A DNA stretch of 64,000 nucleotides from Ceratotherium simum simum (Eukaryota > Chordata > Mammalia > Perissodactyla > Rhinocerotidae). The notes beneath the pieces were generated by a model, which saw only the letters and a list, made by a program, of their open reading frames with translations, was not told where the DNA came from and did not search any database. Where the stretch lies: assembly GCF_000283155.1 (NCBI RefSeq), contig NW_004454166.1:9639625-9703624 (forward strand), in the 5' to 3' direction. A program made the position numbers and the translations under genes. This document shows positions 1-10,419 of this stretch, one piece after another; position 1 is the stretch's first letter; every line of letters begins with the position of its first letter.

Positions 1-64
1 AGAAGTTTGGGTCATGAATGGCCAAACAAATAGTTTCATCTAAATTAAGAACAACTGTCTAAAA

Positions 65-267
65 CAGGGGTCTGTAAACACAGGCTGGCCACTTGTTGTT
101 GTAAATAAAGTTTTGTTGGAACACAGCCATGCTCATACATTTATGTATTGTCTATGGCTGCTTTCACGTTACAATAGCAGAGTTGAGTGGTTTTGACAGA
201 GACTGTGTGGCACGCAAAGCCTAAAATATCACTCTCTGGTCCTTTGTGAAAAGTTTGCCAAACCCTA
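65..267. mobile_element. hAT-type non-autonomous DNA transposon relic
   Basis: The element opens with caggggtctgtaaac and closes with an imperfect inverted copy (gtttgccaaaccctag). It is flanked by gtctaaaa (57-64) and gtctaaag (268-275), a near-perfect 8-bp target duplication as hAT elements make. The body (aaataaagttttgttggaac and so on) is shared with the copy at 42324-42665. No transposase frame is present, so it is a dead MITE-like copy. I recognise the family type but not a sure library name. Confidence 0.75.
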
Positions 268-285
268 GTCTAAAGTATATATGCA

Positions 286-539
286 TATGAAAAAGATTAA
301 ACGAGAATATGGAAAAGTAAAGTTGATTTATTATGGTGACCATATTGTTGTGATTATTTATTCACATTCAAAAAATTTACATTGCTATAATGTGGTTTGT
401 TCATTAAATACATATTTTAAGGAAAAAATAATTGAAGAGACATTACTGTTTTAAAATGCGTGAAATGTGATGGGAGAAGCAAATAGCAAATACATATTAT
501 ATAGTTATTAAAGCCTGACGTGGAAATTCTAATCCTTAG
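286..539. other. AT-rich stretch, nothing recognised
   Basis: AT-rich DNA without a credible open frame, RNA gene or repeat that I can name. Confidence 0.5.
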
Positions 540-910
540 AGCTGAGCCAAAGAAAATAATCAGAAGTACACGGGGACATTACCAAGGTAATTCTCATAGG
601 ATTGTTCATAATAACAAAATAGTGGAAATAACAGGGTGGCCATTAAATAAATGATGATGTGTCTATATGATGGAATATTACACAATCACAAAAAATGATA
701 CTCTTTAAAAAAGCATTTATTACTTTTGTAATAAGAAAAAAATATTTTTTAAAGGAGAAGATAATGGAAAATGTTCATGATAGTGATATTTAAGTAAAAT
801 AAATTACAGAACATTTCAAAATATCTATTTATAAGTATTAGCTACATAAACTTACAAATATATAGAAAAATGTCTGGAAAATGCAAACTATCCCATCAAC
901 AGTAGTTTAG

Positions 911-1151
911 GGGCTGGCCCCGTGGCTTAGCGGTTAAGTGCACACACTCCGCAGCTGGTGGCCCCTGTTCGGGTCCGGGCGCCCACTGCTTCTCCGGCCG
1001 TGCTGAGGCCACGTCCCACATACTGCAACTAGAAGGATGTGCAGCTATGACATACAACTATCTACTGGGGCTTTGGGGAAAAAAAGAAAGGAGGAGGATT
1101 GGCAATAGATGTTAGCTCAGGGCTGGTCTTCCTCATAAAAAAAAAAAAAAA
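911..1151 (+). mobile_element. ERE SINE, type with 'tctactggggctttgggg' body
   Basis: tRNA-derived head with A-box-like tggcttagcggttaag and a B-box region gttcgggtccggg, then the caactagaaggatgtgcag body, a second unit (gttagctcagggctgg) and a 14-A tail. The B box is damaged, so internal Pol III activity is doubtful. Confidence 0.93.
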
Positions 1152-1298
1152 GGATCCAGAAAATGTCAAAATATTAAGTGTTGCTTCTGGGTGATGGCAT
1201 TGTGGATGATTCTTGCCTTATCTTTTTACACTTATTTCTATCTTCCTGATCTTTCTACAATGACCATATGTTACCTGGATAATCAAGAAATGATTTTA

Positions 1299-1538
1299 GG
1301 GCGGTCCGGTGGTGCAAGCGGTTAAGTGTGCGCGCTCCGCTGCAGTGGCCCGGGGTTCACCGGTTCGGATCCCGGGCACGCACCGACGCACAGCTTATCA
1401 AGCCATGCTGTGGCGGCGTCCCATATAAAGTGGAGGAAGATGGGCATGGATGTTAGCCCAGGGCCAGTCTTCCTCAGCAAAAAGAGGAGGATTGGCAGAT
1501 GTTAGCTCAGGGCTGATCTTCCTCACACACACACACAA
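1299..1538 (+). mobile_element. ERE SINE, type with 'cccatataaagtggaggaag' body
   Basis: Complete copy bounded by the 14-bp direct repeat aagaaatgatttta (1285-1298 and 1539-1552). The head has cggtggtgcaagcggttaag and B box ggttcggatcccgg. The tail has become a (CA)n run instead of poly-A. Confidence 0.96.
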
Positions 1539-1635
1539 AAGAAATGATTTTAAAGTAAGAATTTGTTAAAATAAATTTTTAAAGGAAAAGAATATTATTA
1601 TAGCTACTACCAATCCATGTTACTAGACTTTTGAA

Positions 1636-1697
1636 TCCCTTTACCTCTGTCTCTGTCTCTGTCTCTCTCTGTCTCACACACACACACACAAACACAG
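1636..1697. repeat. (CTCTGT)n / (CA)n compound microsatellite
   Basis: Repeated tctctg units pass directly into a CA run ending in aaacaca. Likely length-polymorphic. Confidence 0.9.
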
Positions 1698-2170
1698 TAA
1701 TTCCTGACAATAATAATGACTTCTACTATTAAACTCTACTAGGTCATCTATTTCTGTCTCACACTTCCTGGCCTCCATCTCTCACAACTTCGCAAAATCT
1801 TATGTATCATTTGAAACCTATGTGTGAGAGAGAAAGGAGGAAGAAGACAAAAGCACAGGCACATATTACCTGCAAGGCTCCTGATATTATGGAAAGGATA
1901 AAATACTCAAGTCCTTACAATGGCCAACAAGGCGTACATGATTTGCACTCTCCCCACTCACCGCTACCCCCCGACACACACACTACTCTGATCGCATCTC
2001 TCACCACTCTCTGCATCACTCTTACATTTCCTTCAAGTCCCCACTCAAATTTTATCTTATCATGGACACCTAACTTGGGCTTTCACCAACTCCACAGACT
2101 TGGTTTCAAGGTATAATCAAAATATGCTTTATTAAGGCTGAGTGAAACTATCATAAAAATGAAAAATTGC

Positions 2171-2700
2171 TGTGATAGTCAGCTCCCAAGATGGCCTCCT
2201 GACATTCACACCTTTGGATAGTCCCCTCCCACACTGAATAGAGCTTATCTGTGTAACCAGTTGGATGCTGCAGACATGACAGACTGTAGCTTCCAAGGCT
2301 AGGTCATAAAAGACATTGAAACTTCCACCTTGTTCTCTTGGATCACTAGCCCTGGAGGAAGCCAGCCACCATGCTAGGACACTCAAGGAGCCCTACAGAG
2401 GGATCCATGTCGTGAGGAACTGAGGCCTCCTGCCAACATCCAGCATCGACTTGCCATTCATGTGTGCAAGCCACCTTGGAAGCAAATTGTCCAGTTCCAG
2501 TCAAGCCTTCATATGACTACCATCCTGGCCAACATTTTGACTAAAATTTCTTCAGTGACCTTGAGCCAGAACTACCCAGCTAAGCTGTTCCCAAATTCCT
2601 GACCCACAGATACCATGAGGGATAAAAAAAAATCCTTATTGTTGTTTAACCCACTAAGTTTTGGGGATAATTTATTACACACCAGTAGATAATTAATACA
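2171..2700 (+). mobile_element. MLT1-like MaLR LTR
   Basis: It starts tgtgatagtcagc and ends in the MLT1 hallmark ttgttgtttaacccactaag followed by tttggggataatttatta. Internal phrases such as ccagccaccatgct also match the family. Short open frames on both strands here are chance. It is a solo LTR; no internal retroviral sequence is adjacent. Confidence 0.75.
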
Positions 2701-3404
2701 CTCACTAACCTAACTCTCAAACTCTTTTAATCCATATAGCTCTAATTCCTTTAAGTGACCCACCCATCCACACAAATCCATACAAACTCAAGTAAAGAAA
2801 TAGACCACTGTCCCTGGGATTTGTCCAACATACCACTTTACACATCTTCTGGGCCACTCTTTTCTTTTCCTACTTCCCTATGTCTCTAAGCCCCATCTGT
2901 CTCTACATCTCAGTGAATAATACTCACCCCAGGCCTATTACGCTCTTAAGGCAGGTTTGGGGCAGATTTCAATCTCCACCCTCTCCCATGATTCTATTAT
3001 TCTCCATCCAGAACCTCACCCTAAAATCTCAGGGAGGAGACATTTCTCAGTTTTGCCCCCTCCCCTCAGGATCCAGGCAATGTAGGCTGGCCATACCTAC
3101 CCAGCCTCCCCTGGGGACAAGGATTGAACAGTTTACATGGGAAGTTTATCTTAATGAGTCTCAGTCAACCTGCTGGGTAGATCAGATTTCACAACCCAAA
3201 CTACTGCTAGGATAGACAGCAATCCCCTCTCCACCAAGGAAGAACAATTTTCAGGTAGAAGAGGGTCAGTCTTGCCCTGACTGTTTCATCATCAGTGTTC
3301 TTTAGTTCTCTCTCAGCACACTTCTACTTTCATCATCTACTTCAAATTCCATCGAGAAGCATCCTCAGTATGTACAGAATGAGCCCCTAATTCTAAGAGA
3401 CATC
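2701..3404. other. Unique-looking non-coding stretch
   Basis: Pyrimidine-rich DNA. The 111-codon + frame at 2880-3215 has no recognisable domain, no splice context and low-complexity composition. I do not regard it as a gene. Confidence 0.4.
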
Positions 3405-3715
3405 ATGTGTGTGTATCTGTATGTATGGTGTGTATGTGTGTCTGTATGTATGGTGTGTGTGTCTGTATGTCTCTGGGTGCATGCATGTTGTATGTATGTC
3501 TGCATTGTGTTTTATGTATATCTATGTCTGTGTATGTCTGTATGCGGGTGTGTATATCTGTATATATACTTTGTGTGTGAATATGTTGTGTGTATCTGTA
3601 TGGATGTCATGTGTGCATGTGTGTTGTGTATATCTGTATTATTTTGTGTGTCTGTTGGGTGTATGTGTTTGTGTGTATGATACGTGTGTAATGTGTGTGT
3701 GTGCTTGAGCATGCA
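3405..3715 (+). repeat. Degenerate TG-rich tract (TGTGTGTATCTGTATG-like)
   Basis: About 310 bases of alternating purine-pyrimidine sequence built from loose tgtgtgtatctgtatg-type units. Two + frames and two - frames stay open here only because the repeat lacks stop codons in those phases; their Cys/Val/Tyr/Met-rich and His/Thr-rich translations are artefacts. Alternating TG can favour Z-DNA. Confidence 0.9.
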
Positions 3716-3779
3716 TCCAGCTTCACCAGCCTGGGATTTGTACAATTTCCTTCCGCAAGGACACCTAAAACACAACAGA

Positions 3780-3895
3780 TTCTTAATTTTGATAAGTGTA
3801 CCACAGTTATGTAAGATGTTGGCATTAGCTGTATACAGAGTACACAGGAATGCTTTTGTAAATCTAAAATATTTCAAAATAAAAAGTTTAAAAAA
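3780..3895 (+). mobile_element. L1-like 3' terminus fragment
   Basis: Ends in aatatttcaaaataaaaagt, the usual terminus of old L1 3' ends, followed by short A-rich sequence. A similar terminus is at 8140-8175. Confidence 0.45.
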
Positions 3896-4848
3896 ACAGT
3901 TGCCCAGATTAGCAGAAAATTCAAACTTCCCCTCTTCCTTAGGTCTAACACTTCCCAGGGGTGCTTAAGTTTTGTCCAAAGGCGCCATCCTGGTTGTGAC
4001 TTCCTCCAACTGGAGTTGGAACCAGGCCTGATGCCTGCACAACCACAGCCCAGACGGACAGCTCTCTAACTCAACAAGTTGGCATTCCTACTTGCTAAGC
4101 CTGTAATGTGATCACCAACGATTCAGATCCCCTTTCAGACTTGTATACTAAAACATTTAAAAGAAGATGAAAATACAAGAGAATTCTTAGAAAAAGACAG
4201 AGGGAAGAAGTACAAATTGAAGGGCCAGTGGCTGATTCAGGCCATAACTGCATTTTTAAGGGAGCAGGGGGTAACACGGGCCTTCTGCTCGACTTTGATT
4301 CTGAGAATCTAGGCTGGGCAAAGGGGAGGGCCCAGAGGAGGAGGAGCAGAAAGCTGCCTGCTTAGTGGACGTGGGTCTTAGATATTCAAATCCTCCCTAG
4401 ACCTGTGTGTGTTGCCATGGGCTTGACATTTTACAGATGGCTATTTGGGGTTTCAATATTTTTCCCTCTACCCCCACCCCACAAGTCAATTAAGACTTCT
4501 TTGGGGAACAGTGGGTCTGCCCTGCCCTGCTAGGCTGGAAACAGTGTTCGGCTCCTGGGGGGAATATGGTCTGTCCTCGCTCTCAGCTCACTAAGCAACC
4601 TGTTGACGAGCTTGTAATTACCAGAACTGTGTGCTACACAATGAATGTTCTTGGGGATTTTAATGATCGAAGTGAATGAATATGCTTCAACATTTGGAAA
4701 CATGCTTGCGAAGAATAATTGCTTTAAAGTGTTTCATAAATTGTTGCTAGGAGACCACATCAAGATGGGCCTTTTTACTTACAACTTGAAGTTCAACTGG
4801 CAGGAAATTCTCCCATTCAAAATATAGATAAGCAAACAGAACAATTCA
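3896..4848. other. Unique-looking DNA without recognisable gene
   Basis: No family-level repeat or coding exon recognised. The 60-codon frames at 4095-4277 (-) and 4645-4827 (+) have no domain signature. Confidence 0.4.
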
Positions 4849-4868
4849 AAAAAGAAAGAAAGAAAGAC
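4849..4868. repeat. Short (AAAG)n tract
   Basis: Four to five gaaa units within an A-rich stretch. Confidence 0.8.
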
Positions 4869-4949
4869 AGAAATTTACTGGCTGTTAGAGAAAATCTTTC
4901 CCCCGAAACAAAATGGAGAACAAGAAGCAAGACGATGTTGATGGCAGGT

Positions 4950-5120
4950 ATGAACTTGCATCTCAGTTCTTACTAGTTATTTGATCTTGGGCAATTCTTT
5001 TAATGTCTTTTAGTCTCAGTTTTATTATCTGAAAAATGGGGCTATCAATAGCTCACTCATAGGATTAGAGATAACAAACATGTGAACGTACTTAGTACGT
5101 AATACTCAATATTTAGTTTA
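4950..5120 (+). mobile_element. MIR SINE
   Basis: Shows the MIR core phrases gatcttgggcaattctttt and ctcagttttattatctgaaaa followed by ggggctatcaatag. Ancient, diverged copy. Confidence 0.75.
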
Positions 5121-5179
5121 TTTAATTATTTATACTCACTTGTTCCAAAACATTCTGAGGGAGCTTACGGAATTATGTC

Positions 5180-6200
5180 CTGTTTTAGTTTCTGTTCCCC
5201 TCAAAGTAGCCCCTGACGCAAGCAATTGGGTACAGGTGGCTATTTGGGAGTTAATGCCAGGAAGTTCAAGTGAGACAGTGAAGAAAGTAAGAATGGGAAG
5301 GGAGAAAAGTCACTAAAAGGTGCATCAATGAGCAGGAAAGTCCATTACAGATCAATCCTGCTGGGAACCCTCTGAAGAACCATGGAGAACACATCTCAGA
5401 ATTCTCCTGCTGAGGGATCAGGAAGCTCAGGTATATATCCCTTGACTCTCGTCTCTCAGCGCCTCCACAATGCCCTGAGAAGTGTGTAATTTGGGGAGGA
5501 ACAGAAAAAGACCCTCAGGAGGAGAAGCAGGAAACCACAGGCACATGAGGTGGGAACCTGCCAGTGCGCCCAAGAACTATCCCACTCCAGCTGCGTGTGA
5601 ACTCAGAGGTGGGCCAAATGGCTATGGGGTGGAGCATCAATGAATTCTGCTACACGTAGGATTCAACAAGGTAAAATTAGTTAATGAAGAAATCAAGATC
5701 AAATAAAACAGGTGCTCTGTAAATGTTGCTGAATCTATCAAAAGGTTATTTTGTAGAAGCCTGGCTGTCATGACTGATAATATTTTTTTCTTTTTTCTAG
5801 ACTCCAATCAACCAAACAGCCTGGAACTTGAGCAAGGGTACCATATTAGGGTGGACAATAAATGGTTGAGCAAATCCCTTATATACAACAGTCCCTTGTT
5901 GACCAAGATCTAGGGGATCTGAAACATTCTTATGGGGTTTAACTAGGGCTGGACTTTAGGCTTCAAGCATTAAATTTGAACTTTGGGCATCAAACTGTAT
6001 TTGGAAATTACATCCCATTCTGCATGGGTCAGGAAGGAAGTACTTCAGCTGCTTCCGTGTCTAGCAGTCTCTCCCTTGCCTGACAACCATTTGCCATCTG
6101 GATCACTAGCAAGTCAGGCAAAGTTCAAACTTGGCACTCCCTAGTGTGGAGAAGCAAAAGCAGCTAAATGTTACCCTCCAAAGTTTTCTTAGCATGTCTG
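5180..6200. other. Possible degraded LTR or unique DNA
   Basis: Starts tgttttagtttctgttcccc and is moderately GC-balanced, as some old LTRs are, but I cannot fix boundaries or family. No coding signal. Confidence 0.3.
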
Positions 6201-6900
6201 TTCCCCATTCAGCCCTGAGAAGAGCTTTAGGGGCACCATGATGTCCCCACAGGAATGGAAAGCCATTTTGATGGCATAGACAGGAAGCAAGGGGATAAGG
6301 CAGGGCAGTACCCCAGGAGGGGTAAGAAAGGCTGGCAATCCCTCCCTCCAGCCCCCCAACCTCCAGCTCCCCTGCCAGGAATCAGCAAGATAAGATTGTT
6401 ACCACCCAAAGGGGGTCGTCTGCCCACTGCAAGACATGCCAATAGTCAAGAGGTAATGTGGTAGGAGAGAAAGGGTTTTATTACAGCTTGCTAGCAAGGG
6501 AGAGGATGGCTGATTAATGTCCGAGAGAACCATCTTACAGAACAAAGATTCCAGGCCACTTATATAGGGGGCTGGTCTCTGGTGTGTGAGGCATCTGGTC
6601 TTAGTTCCTGATAATCTTTTGTTTTGCTGGATATGTATCAGATACCGGAGCAATGCCCTATACCCAGATCTTTCAGTTGTCATTGATGATGGCTATCAGC
6701 ATATACGCTCTGCCTAGGGGTCATCACATTCCTAAGGATCTCAAAAGAACAAAGTTATTGACTTATAGCAGCTGGGAGGGGCCATAAAATCTACAGAGCA
6801 TGTATATCTCCCAGAGGGTGCATATCCAGCTGTAGTTAATCAGAGGTCATTCAAAGTTACAGTATGGTTTCTTTTATACAGTATGGCTTCCCTTATGTCA
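6201..6900 (-). mobile_element. Possible antisense LTR (unclassified)
   Basis: Contains gggttttattacagcttgc, which reads as an AATAAA-type poly(A) region on the minus strand, flanked by sequence with LTR-like composition. Short overlapping frames on both strands (6227-6683) have no domain. Family and ends are unknown. Confidence 0.3.
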
Positions 6901-7331
6901 ACCTTGTGTTGAGCTGGTATCAACATATGGAAAGGAAAGAAGGAGGGAAGTCAGGAAGGAGGGAAAAACAAGCAGGAGAGAGAGAACCAGACATTATACG
7001 CCTCCTGATGGAAGAACACAACACCACTTACAAAGCAGTCTGGCTGAAAAATTGAACTTGAGTTTGATCAAGACTCTAGTTTTAACTACCGATGTACAAG
7101 AAATGCAGAGGTTGGAGTAACATGTTAAATGCCACCACAGGGATGAATGCAAAATCCAGGCTGTGGGAAACTCTACAGAACAAACAACCAGGTTTCAAGA
7201 AATAAAGATAAACCTACAGAATAAAAGATATATTAACTAACTGCAATGTGTGGATCTTATTTAAATGATAAGGATGATTTTAATCTTCATTCAAACTATT
7301 AAAAAATTATGAGTTTATGAGAAACTAAATT
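6901..7331. other. Unremarkable AT-rich DNA
   Basis: Includes a purine-rich patch (6925-6990). No gene or named repeat. Confidence 0.4.
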
Positions 7332-7343
7332 TGAATACTGATT

Positions 7344-7638
7344 TTTTTTTTTGTGAGGAAGATCAGCCCTGAGCTAACATCCATGCTAATCCTCCTCTTT
7401 TTGCTGAGGAAGACCGGCTCTGAGCTAACATCTATTGCCAATCCTCCTCCTTTTTTTTTCCCCCCAAAGCCCCACTAGATAGTTGTATGTCATAGTTGCA
7501 CATCCTTCTAGTTGCTGTATGTGGGATGCGGCCTCACCATGGCCGGAGAAGCGGTGCATCGGTGCGCACCCGGGATCCGAACCCGGGCCGCCAGTAGCAG
7601 AGAGCATGCAATTAACTGCTAAGCCACGGGACCGGCCC
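7344..7638 (-). mobile_element. ERE SINE, minus, 'ctactggggc' type
   Basis: Reads antisense from its poly-T side to accggccc. Flanked by the 12-bp repeat tgaatactgatt (7332-7343 and 7639-7650). A 135-bp block (7460-7594) is identical to one in the next SINE. Confidence 0.96.
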
Positions 7639-7745
7639 TGAATACTGATTGAATATTATGATATTATGAATAATATCATGATATTGTTAATTGCTTGGGT
7701 CATGTGATAATGGTATTTTAAAATAAAAAGAGTCCATATCATTTA

Positions 7746-7970
7746 TTTTTTATTTTTTTATTTTTTTAAAGATTTTATTTATTTATTTTTTCCCCCCAAA
7801 GCCCCACTAGATAGTTGTATGTCATAGTTGCACATCCTTCTAGTTGCTGTATGTGGGATGCGGCCTCACCATGGCCGGAGAAGCGGTGCATCGGTGCGCA
7901 CCCGGGATCCGAACCCGGGCCGCCAGCAGCAGAGCGCGAGCACTTAACCGCTAAGCCACGGGGCCGGCCC
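7746..7970 (-). mobile_element. ERE SINE, minus, sister of the copy at 7344
   Basis: Bounded by the 17-bp repeat agagtccatatcattta (7729-7745 and 7971-7987), so it is an independent insertion. Block 7792-7926 equals 7460-7594 base for base, including the unusual ctcaccatggccg where most copies have ctcagcatggccg. Confidence 0.96.
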
Positions 7971-7987
7971 AGAGTCCATATCATTTA

Positions 7988-8178
7988 AAGATCCATAATT
8001 AAATATTGATGGTGAAATTAAATAATGTCTGGAATATTCTTTAAAAAGAATGCAGGAGTTGGGAGTGGATGATCAGGCTTGGTCATGAGTTGATGATGGA
8101 CACCTGGGGCTCTTAAGCTATTTTTGTCTAGTTTTGGGGGTGTTCGACATTCTCCATAATAAAAAGTTAAAAATACGA
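7988..8178 (+). mobile_element. L1-like 3' terminus fragment
   Basis: Ends in ttctccataataaaaagtta, the classic old-L1 terminus. The body (atgatggacacctggggctc) also fits an L1 3' region. Confidence 0.5.
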
Positions 8179-8182
8179 AACA

Positions 8183-8380
8183 GGGCCAGCCCCAGTGGCC
8201 TAGTGATTAAGTTCAGCGCACTCCACTTCAGCAGCCCGGGCTCAGTTCCTGGGCACGGATCTATGCCACTTGTCTGTCAGTGGCCATGCTGTGGTGGCAG
8301 CTCACATACAAAAAGAGGAAGACTGGAAACATGTTAGCTCAGGGCAAATCTTCCTCAGCACAAAAAAAAAAAAAAAAAAA
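8183..8380 (+). mobile_element. ERE3-like SINE
   Basis: The head has tggcctagtgattaagttc, and the body lacks the 'ataaagtggagg' module. A-tail of 18. Flanks resemble each other (tacgaaaca before, tacaaaaca after), a decayed TSD. Confidence 0.88.
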
Positions 8381-8765
8381 GTACAAAACAACAAAACCCA
8401 ACAGGAAAGTGGGCTACCTTCAGGACATGACCAGGAGGCACATGAAATGTTTCAGCAAGAAGTGTATTTTGGATCTGAGGATGTATTCTGCTTGTGAGGA
8501 AGCTTTGGTTTTTCAGCTCTGAAAAGGATCAGGGTGAAAAACAGAGTGGGGGGAATAGGATGCAACTTCTCAGATTGATGCTGGATCTTAGGGATCCAGC
8601 CCCCTGCCATGTGGCCTTCACTCCACTCTGAGGGGACCCACCTTAGGTTTTTCATTAAAACAAGTTTTCCACCCCAGACATGTGAGAGTGCCAGGAGTTA
8701 CTCCTGCAGGCCTGGCTACGTTTGTGATTATGATGGACGTAGAGTGGAATTCATAAAAGAATTTG
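8381..8765. other. Short unique segment between SINEs
   Basis: No gene or repeat recognised. Frames reaching into it start inside the SINE. Confidence 0.4.
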
Positions 8766-9016
8766 ATGGGGCCGTGGCATAATGGTTGAGTTCAGCACAC
8801 TCCACTTCAGCCACCCGGGTTCGCAGGTTCAAATCCTGGGTGCGGCCCTATACCACTCATCGGCCATGCTATGGCGGCGAACCACACATAAAAAAATAGA
8901 AGGAGACTGGCATGGATGTCAGCTCAGGGCTAATCCTCCTCAAGCAAAAAAAGAGGAAAATTGGTGGCAGATGTTGGCTCAGGGCCAATCTCCCCAGGCC
9001 AAAAAAAAAAAACGAA
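8766..9016 (+). mobile_element. ERE3-like SINE
   Basis: Contains ggcataatggttgagttcag and the downstream gatgtcagctcagggctaat unit. Bounded by the 11-bp repeat aaaagaatttg (8755-8765 and 9017-9027). Confidence 0.93.
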
Positions 9017-9110
9017 AAAAGAATTTGGAGCCGTTTACATTTCATTACACTAAAACTACATCAGGAAGCTAAAAAAATTACCAAGAAAATAGTATTATAA
9101 TAATAACAGT

Positions 9111-9311
9111 CATAATAATGGCAGCTAACATTTATTGAGAAATGACTTTAGGCTAGGCACTAAGCTACACACTTTATATGTATCATTTATCACAATATCC
9201 GTTTGATTACTATCCCTATTTTACAGATAAGGAAAGTGAGCAGTAGAAAGGTGATGTCACTCATCTAAGGTCGCATAGCCCAGATGTAGCTGAGCTAGAA
9301 TTCAAACCTGC
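9111..9311 (+). mobile_element. MIR SINE
   Basis: Near-complete, with ctaacatttattgagaaatg, then aggctaggcactaagct, then ccctattttacagataagga and a 3' part ending tagaattcaaacctg. Confidence 0.8.
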
Positions 9312-9500
9312 TATATGAGTTTGCTAGGGCTGCCAGAACAAAGTATCACAGACTGGGTGACTTAACAGAAATTAATTTTCTCACAGTTCTGGAAGCTAGA
9401 AGTCTGAGAGCAAGGTGTTGGCAGGGTTGATTTTTCTAAGGGCCATGAGGGAAGGATTTGTTCCAGGCCTCTTTCTCTTCCAGGCACAGCCATTTTGATC
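9312..9500 (-). mobile_element. Old LTR-like fragment (MaLR-like, tentative)
   Basis: Contains the widespread gagtttgctagggctgccag then ttctcacagttctggaagct block followed by aggcctctttctctt. The family name is uncertain. Confidence 0.45.
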
Positions 9501-10075
9501 TCTGAGAATCTCATCACCTGCCTCAGCTCCCCTGATTCTCATGCCTCTGCCCTTTTGCACAAGCTAACCCCTCTACCTGGAAGGCCTTTCCTCACACATC
9601 TGCCTAATTCCTCTTCATCTTCCAAAGCTGACAGCAAGGACCCCCTCCTTAGGGAAGCCTTCCCTAACCTGCCAGATTCTTTTTTTTTTTTTTTTTTTTT
9701 TTGTGAGGAGATCAGCCCTGTGCTAACATCTGCCAATCCTCCTCTTTTTCTGTTGAGGAAGATTGGCCCTGGGCTAACATCCGTGCCCATCTTTCTCCAC
9801 TTTATATGGGACGCCGCCACAGCATGGCTTGCCAAACATTGCGTCGGTGTGCGCCCAGGATCCGAACTGGCGAACCCCGGGCCGCCGCAGGGGCGCTTAA
9901 CTACTTGCACCACCAGGCCGGGCCCCCTGCCAGATTCTTCTGAGCTTCTCTAATGCCGTAGTTTTGTTACTGTGTCCTAAAAATCTCTCATCCAGAGAGA
10001 GGGGAGCAATGTCTTAATCCCTATGGAATCTCCAGCAATGGGCCTGGCACCTCACCATGTTGAGGAAATGTTGGA
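9501..10075 (+). mobile_element. L2 LINE 3' end, split by an ERE
   Basis: Left part has ctacctggaaggcctttcct then agggaagccttccctaacct. Right part has gagcaatgtcttaatccct and gggcctggcacctcaccatg, in L2 3'-end order. The ERE at 9682-9925 interrupts it. Confidence 0.75.
9682..9925 (-). mobile_element. ERE SINE, minus, 'ccatataaag' type
   Basis: Poly-T, then tgaggagatcagccctgtgc, then ccactttatatgggacgccg, ending gccgggccc. TSD cctgccagattctt (9668-9681 and 9926-9939). The 152-codon + frame at 9495-9953 and the 124-codon - frame are L2/SINE read-through, not genes. Confidence 0.96.
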
Positions 10076-10374
10076 CAATTTCATCCTCTGCCTCACTCAG
10101 ATCCCATAGCATGGGCACACCCCTGAGTGGTGATTGTTTACCTGGACCTTGAACAATCCCTGCAGCCTTGTCCTTCAGCCTTTATAAGTTGTTGGTTTCC
10201 ATTGTCTAATCATCCTCTGACTTGTAGCTGCCCTAGCCCTGGGCACCATGCCCATTTCTTCAAGCCTGCTGGTACCCTAAGCCTGTCATGTCACAGTATG
10301 ATAGAATAATCCTCCTTTTACCTGCCTCCACCCAGTGCTCCTTCTCTATCACAGTGTAGAGGAGTAGGACAGTG

Positions 10375-10375
10375 A

Positions 10376-10406
<31 letters not shown>

Positions 10407-10419
10407 CGAGAGAGAGAGC
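10375..10419. repeat. (TG)n(AG)n microsatellite
   Basis: TG run turning into AG run. It sits at the 5' edge of sequence (ggcttaagcaaaaaaggga) resembling the repeat at 14095-14632. Confidence 0.9.

Larger units (their letters stand above)
540..1600 (+). mobile_element. Old L1M 3' end (sense), split by two EREs
   Basis: Phrases typical of the 3' untranslated part of old mammalian L1 occur in order: a gatggaatattacacaatca stretch near 670, then a t-rich tail region at 1155-1290 (ctacaatgaccatatgttac), ending after the second SINE near 1600. The EREs at 911-1151 and 1299-1538 landed in it. No ORF2 coding part remains. The assignment is by remembered consensus, not alignment. Confidence 0.6.

Noticed and set aside
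3405..3708. Cys-rich small proteins in the TG tract
   Set aside because: Artefact of a low-complexity repeat.
9495..9953. 152-codon + frame and the opposing 124-codon frame
   Set aside because: Translation of an L2 fragment and an ERE, including a poly-T tract giving a run of Phe.
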